Below, piece by piece: positions 34,230 through 43,227 of a stretch of 64,000 nucleotides of DNA. Location: the NCBI RefSeq assembly GCF_900142445.1, contig NZ_FRAV01000005.1, forward strand, positions 1 to 64,000. Reading direction: 5' to 3'. The DNA is from Chryseobacterium polytrichastri (lineage in GTDB: Bacteria > Bacteroidota > Bacteroidia > Flavobacteriales > Weeksellaceae). A program made the translations under genes and the position numbers. Every line of letters begins with the position of its first letter. The stretch's first letter is position 1. The notes under the pieces were generated by a model, which saw only the letters and a program-made list of their open reading frames with translations, ran no database searches and was not told where the DNA came from.

Positions 34230-37019
34230 TTAATGTTTGTAGTTGTATTTGTTTTTTCTCAATAATTTCCCGTTTTCATCTACAACCTGCTCCAGTCTTC
34301 CTGCGGTATCATATTTATAATATTCTCTGATTCCTGCGGGTGGAGTCATGATCTTCATTCCTATTAACGGATCATAAACATAGGTTGTAATCTGAGTGTT
34401 TTGCAGGGCTGGTAGGTTTCTAAATGTATCCAAAGCACTTACTAAAGCCTGCTCGGAAGTGGCATCTATGTCAGTATCAGATTTAGAGACTATATCGGAG
34501 ATATATCCTGAAATCTGGTCATAGGTAGCACCTTCTACTTTGGCAATAGGCTGTGTTTTGCTATATCCCCAAACCATAGAAACAGGAATGCCTTCTTTCG
34601 TGGTGTACTGTTCTAAATTTCCTTTGCTGTCATATCGGTTGAAGATAACTTCTTCAGCCAAATTGTTTTGGGTATCATAAGATACCGCAGAGCTTGGGAA
34701 TTTATTGGCAGGATCATCATACTTTGTTTCAGCTCTGGAAATTAATTTTCCTGCATCAGAAGTGTTTTTCTTGATGATTGAGGTTGTTTCAAGCGGAATA
34801 CCGATGATATTAGCATCAATCAACTTTTGATTGTTTTTGTCTAAGGCATATTGGTAAGCAGTTTCCTGAATACTTCCGTCGAAAGAGGTGACTTTTTCTA
34901 AATTAGGAGCGTAATTATTAGAGTTTTTAATAACCTCTTTTTTTGTTTCTGCAAATCCTGAATCGAAGAAATTTCTTGAAGTTATTTTTTCTTCTTTTGC
35001 CCAGACTGTTTTTACTTGAAAGAAACCTCCTGGCAAACTGTATTCAGGACCATCAAAATCCTGTATTGTATAGTCGAAAATACTTTCTAATAATTTTTGG
35101 TTGGCAGTATTATATACTTCTGTTTTTTCTAGTAAACCTCCTCTTACAAGATTGTAATTAGGTATAAAGTGTTCGTTTTGAATAGGATAATCAACGGGTG
35201 TTTTGAAATAGTATTTGGTATATCCTGTATTGTTTCCATTGGAAACTTTTACATTTTTATAAATCATACTTGGGGCAGCTGCGGTCATCCCATCATTTAA
35301 AGAACCTCCCTCCACATAATATCCGCTTGATTCTGTAGGATTATCAAAAAAAGGGTATTCATATTCTTCAATTCTTGAAGGAATAGATGAAGAAGTTATA
35401 GTAGAAGAGTGTAGATCAAAATACTTAATATTCTTAATACGGGGAAGTCCTGTTGTTGAAGCTGTCTTAATATGCTCTTCTGTAGGTTCCCCAACTTTAT
35501 GATAAGCATTAATAACTAGGGGAGCCATTAAGTTGACATTCCAGTCACAAGATAATTCTGCATAGTATTCTCCTGTTGGAAATATTCTGGTCTGTACCAA
35601 ATTGTCATCAGGATTGGGAGTGATTCCTGCTACTACACCAATAGAGAATTCTGGTAATAGCTGAAAAGTATTTCCTACTTTTTTGTAAAAATTAATCCCC
35701 CAAGTATAACCAGATAATGCAGCAACATCCGTGGCATCTATTGTGATTTCTTTATCTAGTGTTGTTACTGTAAAAAAGTACTTTTTACCAGCGTAATTTA
35801 CTTTCTCGAAAGATGTTGCTCCATATAGTCCCAGAGGAGCAGGAATCGTTTTAATAGCGTCATAGTAGTAATACGGTACCATATCAAAATTATATTCTAC
35901 AGTGCCTCCTGTTGGTAGTTGAACTTTATTTAAAACATTGGAACTAATACTTCCACTTTCCAAAGGTGGACTGTAAATATCTTTATAACTAAATTGATAC
36001 TTTTCAATGATATTTTCGTTGGCATCAACTTGGTTGAATGAATTTAATATTCTGAGTCCAATGGGAGCCGAATACTCAAATTTATATTTCTTTATAAAAA
36101 GATTATTGGACGTTTTTAAGGTAATATAATCTAGATTAAAGGGGTCACTCATCTTATCTAATGATGCGTTTTTAGAATAATTAATTTCTATAATACCATG
36201 GTCTTTTATTTCAATGCTCGAGAGCCTGTTGTTCTCAGACTCTATGATATGATCAGCTTCTTGTCCCAAAACATATTTAGTTTCTTTCAGATAATTGTAT
36301 TTTACCAGCTCCTTATCATTTTCATCTAATATTCTGGAAAGATAAAATGCACTCCTATAAATTTTATTGGCAATTTTATATCCATGGGCAGGTGAAAAGC
36401 CCATTGTTACATTCATTCTGGAAAGATCATACTTGTCAAATTTATATTTAATTCCTGTATTGCTGATTACTGTAAAAGAATTTATAATTAATGTGGCAGG
36501 ATTAGCTACGGAATCATATTTTATTTTAGAAGTATAGGGAGTTAATTTTACGACTTTAAAAGTATTATTAAGTGTATCTCTTATGATCCTGAATTTACCT
36601 GACTCTTCAGGAGTGCTAAAATTGTATAGATCTTTAAATTCATTTTTTTTATATCCTGAATAATTTATGTCATCATATTTTTCATCAAACTCAGCCATAA
36701 TTTCTTTGGATATCACACCTGAACCTAACATCGACCAACCCTTACCTACATTACTTACCCACTGTTCTAATGAGGTATTCCCTGCATGGTAGTTTAACCC
36801 TAAATTGATGTTGACTGACTTATTATTGGTAGGAACACTAATTAGAGGATAAGAGATATTTGGAATTCCTGTCTGAACAGAAACAGGATTATTATTATAC
36901 GTTGCCAATGAAGCTGCCGTAGGAACAGGCTGTATAACTCCCGTATTCGGTGTTTGTGATTGGCTGTAATATAGATTAGATATGAGAATGCATAATAGCA
37001 GTAAATATATTTTTCGCAT
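34230..37019 (-). CDS. Large secreted SpvB/RHS-like protein of the toxin operon
   Basis: 929 residues, with a signal peptide MRKIYLLLLCILISNLYYSQ. The N-terminal part (TGIPNISYPL, VNINLGLNYHAGNTSLEQWVSNVGKGWSMLGSGVI) resembles the N-terminal region of insecticidal-toxin B/SpvB-like proteins. The C-terminus has an Rhs-type repeat (YDTAGRLEQVVDENGKLL). Such proteins regularly precede Rhs genes in Chryseobacterium and may be a scaffold for the encapsulated tip. It lies 12 bp upstream of the Rhs gene. The exact role is unknown. No sorting domain or catalytic motif was seen. Confidence 0.7.
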   Translation of the reverse strand: MRKIYLLLLCILISNLYYSQSQTPNTGVIQPVPTAASLATYNNNPVSVQTGIPNISYPLISVPTNNKSVNINLGLNYHAGNTSLEQWVSNVGKGWSMLGSGVISKEIMAEFDEKYDDINYSGYKKNEFKDLYNFSTPEESGKFRIIRDTLNNTFKVVKLTPYTSKIKYDSVANPATLIINSFTVISNTGIKYKFDKYDLSRMNVTMGFSPAHGYKIANKIYRSAFYLSRILDENDKELVKYNYLKETKYVLGQEADHIIESENNRLSSIEIKDHGIIEINYSKNASLDKMSDPFNLDYITLKTSNNLFIKKYKFEYSAPIGLRILNSFNQVDANENIIEKYQFSYKDIYSPPLESGSISSNVLNKVQLPTGGTVEYNFDMVPYYYYDAIKTIPAPLGLYGATSFEKVNYAGKKYFFTVTTLDKEITIDATDVAALSGYTWGINFYKKVGNTFQLLPEFSIGVVAGITPNPDDNLVQTRIFPTGEYYAELSCDWNVNLMAPLVINAYHKVGEPTEEHIKTASTTGLPRIKNIKYFDLHSSTITSSSIPSRIEEYEYPFFDNPTESSGYYVEGGSLNDGMTAAAPSMIYKNVKVSNGNNTGYTKYYFKTPVDYPIQNEHFIPNYNLVRGGLLEKTEVYNTANQKLLESIFDYTIQDFDGPEYSLPGGFFQVKTVWAKEEKITSRNFFDSGFAETKKEVIKNSNNYAPNLEKVTSFDGSIQETAYQYALDKNNQKLIDANIIGIPLETTSIIKKNTSDAGKLISRAETKYDDPANKFPSSAVSYDTQNNLAEEVIFNRYDSKGNLEQYTTKEGIPVSMVWGYSKTQPIAKVEGATYDQISGYISDIVSKSDTDIDATSEQALVSALDTFRNLPALQNTQITTYVYDPLIGMKIMTPPAGIREYYKYDTAGRLEQVVDENGKLLRKNKYNYKH

Positions 37020-37025
37020 TTATGT

Positions 37026-38564
37026 TTATTTTTTTATTAGTTTAGCATTAGCCGTTTTATTCGTATCCGTTTTTATGGTAATCAGATACGCTCCCTGAAT
37101 GAGTGCCTGAGTATTAATCTTCGTTACTTTATTCTTCGTTTTCAGACTTTGTAATTGCCTTCCAGACATGTCATACAAAATAATATCAGCTTCTTTGAAA
37201 TCGAAACCAATTTCTACATACGCGTAATCTGAGACAGGATTCGGATAAATTTTGATATCTTGTTTTACAATCAACTGATCAATCTGTTTATCTCCAAGCT
37301 TAATGATCTTCCAGTTTTCTTTACCAAGTTCTTCGGCACTGGTTCCTGCAAGGATAATTGAGCCATCTCTGTTGAGTTTGATATCAGATAATCTTTCTTC
37401 TTTCTTACTGGATTCTCCTTTGACGTGTTTTCTCCACTCTTCATTTCCATTTTGATCTAAATACAGCATCCAAAACGTTTCATCATCTGTTTGTATTCTG
37501 CCCTCGGCCTGAGTGTAACCTCCTAATAAAATCCCTTTTGAAGTTTTATCATCTGCTGCATGTAAAACACTCATTCCCATCAAAACATCTCGGTTTTTGA
37601 AGTTGTAAGACTTCTGCCAAATTTCATCTCCTCTTTCATTCAAAGAAATCAACCATAAATCCGTACCCTCTTCAATGCCAACCGTTTTATTTCCTGATCT
37701 TTCAGATCTTGATTCTCCTCCAATTAAAAATCCTGTTGAAGTTAATGCCAATGTTCTCAAATGGTCGTCACCTTTTCCTCCATAGTTCTTTTCCCATTCA
37801 ACTTTGCCCTCTTTATTGAGTTTGATAATCCAATAATCTCCCTCACCAAAGTTTTCTGTCTTTTTTGAACCTCCAATACCACTTCTGGAGTATATCCCAA
37901 GCAAAGCACCTCCATCTTTCGTAGGAATCATCTTTTCAACTTCGTCTGAGCCACGTCCACCAAATATAGATTGTGACACTTCTTTTCCGTTTTTGTCTAG
38001 TTTTATTATTAAAACATCTTTGGATCCGTAACCTTTAGCTGAGTTTTGTACATTTCCTGCTACAAAGAATCCCAGATCAGTCGTCTGAATAACAGATCGT
38101 GCTTCTTCATCAGAATTTGATCCGATGGTTTTTTGAAATAATTCGTCTCCAAATTCATTAATCCTGATCAACCAGATGTCTGATCCACCCTTAGAATCAT
38201 CTTTTTTGTCCAGACTTTTTCCGCTGTAAGAAGTTCCTGCTAAAAGAAATCCGCCTTCTTGGGTTGATACAGTTGCAGATAAAAAGTCATGATTATTTCC
38301 GACAAAGAACTTTTCCCAAACTTCTTCGCCTTGTTGGTTAAGTTTAACCAAATGGAAATCGTAACCGTTGTTTTGTTTGTTATCCGTAGATAGTTTCTTA
38401 GATTGGATCGAACTACCTGTGATTAAGTATTGTCCGTCAATAGTAGTGGTGACTTGGCTCAGGAAATCCTGTGTATTGGATTTAATATCCTTTTGCCAAA
38501 CTACCTCTTGAGCATAGCTCAAAATTGCGCATATCGAAAATGCACTCATGTAGAGTTTTCTCAT
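37026..38564 (-). CDS. T9SS type A sorting domain protein, first gene of the Rhs operon
   Basis: 512 residues. A signal peptide (MRKLYMSAFSICAILSYAQ) is followed by repeats of about 50 residues (GGFLLAGTSYSG, GSDIWLIRIN, GDYWIIKLN, GTDLWLISLN) that probably form a beta-propeller-like domain. The C-terminal ~75 residues are a type A sorting domain: KIYPNPVSDYAYVEI, DMSGRQLQ, GAYLITIKTD. It would be exported by Sec and then secreted or surface-attached by the type IX system. It is separated by 6 bp from the SpvB-like gene. Confidence 0.85.
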   Translation of the reverse strand: MRKLYMSAFSICAILSYAQEVVWQKDIKSNTQDFLSQVTTTIDGQYLITGSSIQSKKLSTDNKQNNGYDFHLVKLNQQGEEVWEKFFVGNNHDFLSATVSTQEGGFLLAGTSYSGKSLDKKDDSKGGSDIWLIRINEFGDELFQKTIGSNSDEEARSVIQTTDLGFFVAGNVQNSAKGYGSKDVLIIKLDKNGKEVSQSIFGGRGSDEVEKMIPTKDGGALLGIYSRSGIGGSKKTENFGEGDYWIIKLNKEGKVEWEKNYGGKGDDHLRTLALTSTGFLIGGESRSERSGNKTVGIEEGTDLWLISLNERGDEIWQKSYNFKNRDVLMGMSVLHAADDKTSKGILLGGYTQAEGRIQTDDETFWMLYLDQNGNEEWRKHVKGESSKKEERLSDIKLNRDGSIILAGTSAEELGKENWKIIKLGDKQIDQLIVKQDIKIYPNPVSDYAYVEIGFDFKEADIILYDMSGRQLQSLKTKNKVTKINTQALIQGAYLITIKTDTNKTANAKLIKK

Positions 38565-38797
38565 ATATTTTTTATGTGTTTAAAAGTTAATATTAGTTTT
38601 TATTATTATAATTCCGCAAATTTAACATTTATTAATAGTTTATGAAATCCCATTAATGAGATTTAACATGAACTTTATCACGTGTTAGTGTTTTGTACTG
38701 TTTCTAAGTTAGCTTGTGACAAAGGTATTTCTACAAAGCGACAGAACATGTCGTGTTATATTATAGATGCAATTATTTTGTAAAAAGTTGGAAAGCT

Positions 38798-39097
38798 TTA
38801 TTTAAAAGGTTGACAGTCCTTTTGTTTAAAGTTGCTTGTATCAAACAAACTGTCAATACGATGATTTGATATAGGAGGATTTAATAACTGATTTTTTAAT
38901 AGTTCTTCCAAAGAATTTTGAGTTTTACTTGTTATAACTGTTTTTAAATCTCTTTCTGATAATTCAGCAAACTCAATGGTCTTCAATATTGAGAAAACGA
39001 CATCTCTTAGTCCTAACTTTCGAAGGGACATCCTAATTTCTTTATCAGTTGGAAACTGGTTATCTGTTTGTTTTATGTGTATTTTATGATTTTTCAT
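38798..39097 (-). CDS. Hypothetical protein, last of a four-gene unit
   Basis: 99 residues, hydrophilic, with a predicted helical middle (IRMSLRKLGLRDVVFSILKTIEFAELSERDL). No known family was recognised. It is cotranscribed with 39123-39569 (gap 25 bp). The position in an unknown operon between the Rhs locus and the island's own maintenance genes suggests an accessory role. Confidence 0.6.
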   Translation of the reverse strand: MKNHKIHIKQTDNQFPTDKEIRMSLRKLGLRDVVFSILKTIEFAELSERDLKTVITSKTQNSLEELLKNQLLNPPISNHRIDSLFDTSNFKQKDCQPFK

Positions 39098-39122
39098 ATT
39101 CTATATATTTTGAATTTATTAA

Positions 39123-39569
39123 TTAATAAGTCGGGCGGTGTCCTAATCCTACATTATCCCTACTATAAGTCATAGCCAATAACTCCGCCTTTATATAGTT
39201 CGCATCTCTATTAGGAATATAAGTTTGCAATTGTTTGATAACTTCGGATTCTATTTTAAAGAAATAATGCTGAGGGTTTTGTGAAAATTCTCGATTGTGT
39301 TTATCCGATTCAGCCATTAAAAGAACAAAAATAAATAATGCAATATCATCCTCAATAACATTAAAAAAATTGTCGTCTGACAAAAGTATAATATCATAAA
39401 TATTTGGATTAACTAATTTCTTAGCTGCTAATACCCTGTGAAATATTACATCCTTGAGATTATTTCGTTTATCACTGCTCCCTGCCATTCTGTACATTCC
39501 TACAACAGTCTTGACAGTTTCTTCAATGGGGTTTACCAATGAATTAAAAAAAGTTGAAAATAAGCCCAT
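39123..39569 (-). CDS. Hypothetical protein in the four-gene unit
   Basis: 148 residues, mostly helical, without signal peptide or clear TM segment except a possible amphipathic stretch around IEDDIALFIFVLLMAE. No family was recognised. It lies 7 bp downstream of 39577-39939 on the same strand. Nothing in the sequence shows a catalytic site. Confidence 0.6.
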   Translation of the reverse strand: MGLFSTFFNSLVNPIEETVKTVVGMYRMAGSSDKRNNLKDVIFHRVLAAKKLVNPNIYDIILLSDDNFFNVIEDDIALFIFVLLMAESDKHNREFSQNPQHYFFKIESEVIKQLQTYIPNRDANYIKAELLAMTYSRDNVGLGHRPTY

Positions 39570-39576
39570 AATTTAG

Positions 39577-39939
39577 TTACTTAGATGAAGGTGCTACATC
39601 AAAAAGAGTTCTCTCATCATTTCTCATAAAAGCATTCCCAAGCCTTTTATATTTCATCTCTTTTCCCTTAACACAAACAGAATATAATCCGTTTACTTTT
39701 TGTTCGACTATTCTAAGAAAAATAACATCTTTTTCTTCACAATCATTATCTAATGCAATATGCTTCCTTAAATCATCAATGGTAACAGCCCCAAAACGTT
39801 TTATCCAAGATTGAATTTTTTTGTCGGGTTTAGGTTCTTGATAGTTTGTTGGAAGATCACATTTTCCATCTTTTTGTGCAAAAACAACTTCAGGAGCTAT
39901 AACCAGAACCAGAGCTAGTGTTATTAAAAACTTTTTCAT
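39577..39939 (-). CDS. Small secreted protein in the four-gene unit
   Basis: 120 residues, signal peptide MKKFLITLALVLVIAPEVVFAQ. The mature domain holds three Cys (CDLPTNYQEP, NDCEEKDVIF, YSVCVKGKE), which could form one disulfide in the periplasm. No family was recognised. It lies 9 bp downstream of the lipoprotein gene 39949-40371, so the two exported proteins are translated from one transcript. Confidence 0.65.
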   Translation of the reverse strand: MKKFLITLALVLVIAPEVVFAQKDGKCDLPTNYQEPKPDKKIQSWIKRFGAVTIDDLRKHIALDNDCEEKDVIFLRIVEQKVNGLYSVCVKGKEMKYKRLGNAFMRNDERTLFDVAPSSK

Positions 39940-39948
39940 AAAAACAGA

Positions 39949-40371
39949 TTATTGTTTAGTTAAATAAAATGCACCTACAGTTGAAGCATAAGGATAATTT
40001 ACCCATTCAATCTTTGTAGAGCTTATCTTTTTGAATTTGTATTCAGCATTCGTAGAACCTGATTTCATAGTAAATTCATAGACAGTCTCAGAAATATTTT
40101 CAGGAACACTCGAGGAAACACCTAAACTTGCACCTTGTTCTAAAATGGATTTGTAACTTGTTTCGATACTTCCTGCAATAGTATAAAAATCATCATTAGT
40201 GAATTTATACAGTGCTGTTCCGTCCTTTTGCCATTTTCCTTGAATCCATGTTGGAGGATGGAAATACTGGGTTGCTACTGGATTATTTGTTGTTTGTGTG
40301 TTGTTATCATCGTGATTTGAACAACCAATGAATGATAATGCTGTAAAAACTGTGAATAATAGTTTTTTCAT
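39949..40371 (-). CDS. Lipoprotein, first gene of the four-gene unit
   Basis: 140 residues from ATG at 40371 (MKKLLFTVFTALSFIGCSN; lipobox FIGC, Cys 17), rather than the start ten codons upstream, which would bury the signal. The mature part reads WIQGKWQKDGTALYKFTNDDFY and ends AEYKFKKISSTKIEWVNY, like the small lipocalin-type domains often seen in Bacteroidota lipoproteins (W..G.W...G...Y.F). The role is unknown. The 5' untranslated region holds a hairpin structure at 40418-40508. Confidence 0.7.
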   Translation of the reverse strand: MKKLLFTVFTALSFIGCSNHDDNNTQTTNNPVATQYFHPPTWIQGKWQKDGTALYKFTNDDFYTIAGSIETSYKSILEQGASLGVSSSVPENISETVYEFTMKSGSTNAEYKFKKISSTKIEWVNYPYASTVGAFYLTKQ

Positions 40372-40417
40372 AAGATGAATTTTAAATTCACCCAAACTCA
40401 AAGTGATGGTTACAAAT

Positions 40418-40508
40418 AAAAAGGCGTGAGTTTGTAGATTATCAATTTCAGTTCCGAGGTTCTGACAAAACCCACACCAATGAAAGACAACAACAAAATA
40501 CTCACGCC
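40418..40508 (-). ncRNA. Candidate structured RNA or leader upstream of the lipoprotein gene
   Basis: On the minus strand GGCGTGAGT (40508-40500) and ACTCACGCC (40431-40423) form a perfect 9-bp closing stem around a 68-nt interior. It ends directly in TTTTTA, as an intrinsic terminator would. It lies about 47 bp upstream of the lipoprotein start. An sRNA with its own terminator, or a leader that attenuates the operon, are both possible. No named RNA family was recognised with certainty. Confidence 0.45.
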
Positions 40509-40878
40509 AGAGGCATGAGCATTAGAGTTATTAATCTTTTTGGTGTTTGATAGAAACTGTCAGATTTCGGATACCAAGATTAAATAAGCTAACGCTTTAT
40601 ATTTTTTTCGATAAAATTTGAATTGCAAAGATATAAAAATTCACAATCCATTTTTAGCTATCAAAAATTATTCCTAACCTTATGAAAAAACACTTATTTT
40701 ATAAATTTATTCCACTACTTTTTTAGTCAAATTCAGAGAATTCTCGAACTTACGAATGAATATATTTTTAATCATTTTATAGATCATTTCCATTCGCCTT
40801 TTTTAATAATAATATAATCGAGAATGAAAAACTTCATTAATCATTGAAAAATTTTAACTTCATAGTATAATAAAAAAT
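40509..40878. other. Divergent intergenic region
   Basis: AT-rich, no coding signal. It separates the four-gene unit (minus) from the two small membrane protein genes (plus). GCCAGAGGCATGAGC at 40506-40520 gives a second small hairpin with the closing stem of the RNA candidate. Confidence 0.35.
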
Positions 40879-41379
40879 ATGACAGGGATTATTTTAGGAT
40901 TTTTTTTAGCATTTATACTGCTTCCAAGATCAATCGAAAGTGTTATTACTAACGAGATAACTTTGAAGAAGATAGAAAATTTTCATAATCAAATTAAAAT
41001 GTATATTGATAAATTCACAGCAACAACTTTCAACACAGCATCCAAGGGAATACTAACCAATTCACTGAAATATATTATTTGGTTTTTTGGAGGAATATAT
41101 TTTATTACGTTATTTGTATTTGGTATTGCTATAAATACTGGGAATACAAATATGCCTTTTATATTACAAGAATTTAGATATATTGCTGTTATTATATTTA
41201 TTCCAATATTATTATCCATAGGGTTAAAAAGAAATTTTTCTTCATTTTATGAAAACACCAAAAACAATATGTTAAAAATTATTAAATCTCCTATAGCATT
41301 GTTTTTAATAATATCATATTACTCTTTAATATTATTGATTTATTGTCTGTCATTTGTTTTTTTAGAAAAATTCAACTAA
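40879..41379 (+). CDS. Membrane protein with three hydrophobic helices
   Basis: 166 residues with hydrophobic helices at about 2-16, 65-87, 100-117 and 136-160, and no recognised family. It is followed after 4 bp by a second small membrane protein, so they probably act together. They could be an immunity or defence pair, a membrane effector, or part of element biology; the sequence does not say. Confidence 0.55.
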   Translation: MTGIILGFFLAFILLPRSIESVITNEITLKKIENFHNQIKMYIDKFTATTFNTASKGILTNSLKYIIWFFGGIYFITLFVFGIAINTGNTNMPFILQEFRYIAVIIFIPILLSIGLKRNFSSFYENTKNNMLKIIKSPIALFLIISYYSLILLIYCLSFVFLEKFN

Positions 41380-41383
41380 CAGT

Positions 41384-41656
41384 ATGATTTCCAAAGCATT
41401 TTACATAGACAAAGCGTTTTGGCTTATTCTTATCATTCCAATATTAATGGGAGTGACATATATTTTCATTGAATTTCTTTTATGGGCAGTATGTAGATTA
41501 GCAGCCTATCTTTCTTATCACATCTTAAAATATTTTTTTGTTAAATCTCAAAAGCTAAACCCAGAAAAACCATTAAAACCTTTATTGTTGATAATTCAAA
41601 CAATCAGCTTGATAATTCCACCTATAATTGTATTTATTAAAGAACTTTTAGCTTAA
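41384..41656 (+). CDS. Small membrane protein, partner of the upstream gene
   Basis: 90 residues with two TM helices (about 12-35 and 66-86) and a basic middle (YFFVKSQKLNPEKPLKPL). The start is the first ATG, 4 bp after the upstream stop. No family was recognised. It converges with the VirE_N-type gene. Confidence 0.5.
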   Translation: MISKAFYIDKAFWLILIIPILMGVTYIFIEFLLWAVCRLAAYLSYHILKYFFVKSQKLNPEKPLKPLLLIIQTISLIIPPIIVFIKELLA

Positions 41657-41662
41657 ATATAC

Positions 41663-42961
41663 TTATTCACAAATTGGAATATCTTCTTTATTATCTCTAA
41701 AATAGTCATACACCAATGTCTTTTTCAATATTCCATCTCCAAGTTCAATTACTTTTTTAGGAGTGATTTTGCCATCTTTGTGACAGTTCCAATTGCAGAG
41801 TATTTCTGAAATCATATTTTTCTTTTCCTGGGTTTTTTGTCTTTTTTCTTCATTTAAGACTTCCAAGCATTTTATACTTTTTTCAACAGGAGTAAGAGTC
41901 ACATCTTTAAAAAAAAATCTTTTATCTTTATTAGAATATGACTTAAACCCACTCTGATTATCATAAGCTTTAGCTACTATACTTTGGACTTCTTTATAGT
42001 CTAACGGATTTAAAAGATTTCTCATATTAGCATTTGATATTATTTTGTATAACAATTCTTTTGTCAAATCAGGATTCAGAAATAATAAATTCTTAGCATA
42101 CAGTCCTAATGTTCTTTCCCGATTACCTGTTTTCACATTTTTAGGCATATAGGTATTTGTGTACTCAACTTTATTTTTTCCGCAATCATGAATGCCATCA
42201 TTATTATAATGAAACTTCATATTTTCAGTCACTTCGTTAAGATTATCATATCTTATTGTTATTTTTCCGTCACAGTGTATACCTAATAAAGATTTATCTT
42301 TATTGATAGTGTTACGGAAAAGTGGCTGTTTATATTTTTCCTTATTTTTAGAACTTTCATTGGGAATTACATTTTTAAGATTTAGAGAATCAATGTCAAT
42401 TATAGTAGATGTAGGTTTATACACCGCATCTGGATCATAAGAAAGAACTGTCAATCTATCTATTGAATGTGCTTTTTTATCTATTGGTAGTTTTAATATT
42501 CTCCGAATATACTTACAAGCATCAAGATAATTAGAAGGAGTAATTCCAGAAACTCTAACTGCTAACCCAAATCCAGTATTAGAGACACTTTTCCAATAGG
42601 CTGCTATATATTGATTCTTGTCTAATTGCTGCTTTAATATTTCTGAAATATTATTATCAATATCAAAAAATAAATAACCTGTGGGATTTTTAGTGTTTTC
42701 ACTTATCATTTTATTGTTAGCATAGTTAAAATGAATTATTGCACAGGAGATTTGATTTAATTTTATTTTTTTAAACTCAGGACTTTTCTTCTTAAATGCT
42801 CTAAGCTTGTTAATAGTTATATTCTCAGGTTTACTATCTGATTTTACGAAGTCTATAAATTCTTCTAAATCATTTACAGAGTAAATAATATTTCTGAATG
42901 TTATGGCTTGACAAAGATTGATAATTGTACTGGGCGTGTTATTAAAATATTGAAATTCCAT
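41663..42961 (-). CDS. VirE_N / BT4734-like replication protein of mobile elements
   Basis: 432 residues. The N-terminal 190 residues match the BT4734-like (VirE N-terminal, PF08800) domain, a primase-like module: LRAFKKKSPEFKKIKLNQISCAII, TGYLFFDIDNN (acidic pair in a central strand), YIAAYWKSVSNTGFGLAVRV and HSIDRLTVLSYDPDAVY. The rest is helical and lacks the VapE/D5-type helicase often fused to it, so it may be a stand-alone primase or a shortened form. It is typical of Bacteroidota integrative elements. Confidence 0.8.
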   Translation of the reverse strand: MEFQYFNNTPSTIINLCQAITFRNIIYSVNDLEEFIDFVKSDSKPENITINKLRAFKKKSPEFKKIKLNQISCAIIHFNYANNKMISENTKNPTGYLFFDIDNNISEILKQQLDKNQYIAAYWKSVSNTGFGLAVRVSGITPSNYLDACKYIRRILKLPIDKKAHSIDRLTVLSYDPDAVYKPTSTIIDIDSLNLKNVIPNESSKNKEKYKQPLFRNTINKDKSLLGIHCDGKITIRYDNLNEVTENMKFHYNNDGIHDCGKNKVEYTNTYMPKNVKTGNRERTLGLYAKNLLFLNPDLTKELLYKIISNANMRNLLNPLDYKEVQSIVAKAYDNQSGFKSYSNKDKRFFFKDVTLTPVEKSIKCLEVLNEEKRQKTQEKKNMISEILCNWNCHKDGKITPKKVIELGDGILKKTLVYDYFRDNKEDIPICE

Positions 42962-43227
42962 AATTATTTATTATCATTCAAAATAAGGGCATAGCGATAG
43001 CTCATACAGCTTGTGTGCTATACTTTTTGAGGGTTTGTATTACTTTAAAATTTTAGTTGATTTTTGGACTACTATTTAAGATCCGAGCCCAATTACAATT
43101 AGATACCTATTTTAAATTGACAGATTATTGATAAGAGAACAATTTTTAGAATTATGCCCCACTCCACTGATAACAACAACTGTCAAAAATATATCAAACA
43201 TTTAGATGAATGATGAAAACTTAGAAA
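42962..43227. other. Intergenic region upstream of the VirE_N-type gene
   Basis: No gene. GGGCATAGCGATAGCTC and GTGTGCTATACTTTTTGAGGG lie close to the VirE_N start at 42990-43040, probably in its leader. CTGTCAAAAATATATCAA at about 43182 matches a similar word at 25516. Confidence 0.35.

Noticed and set aside
40482-40520. Plus-strand 12-codon ORF (MKDNNKILTPEA) within the RNA candidate
   Set aside because: Possible leader peptide, but no ribosome-binding or conservation evidence, and the downstream plus-strand gene is about 360 bp away.
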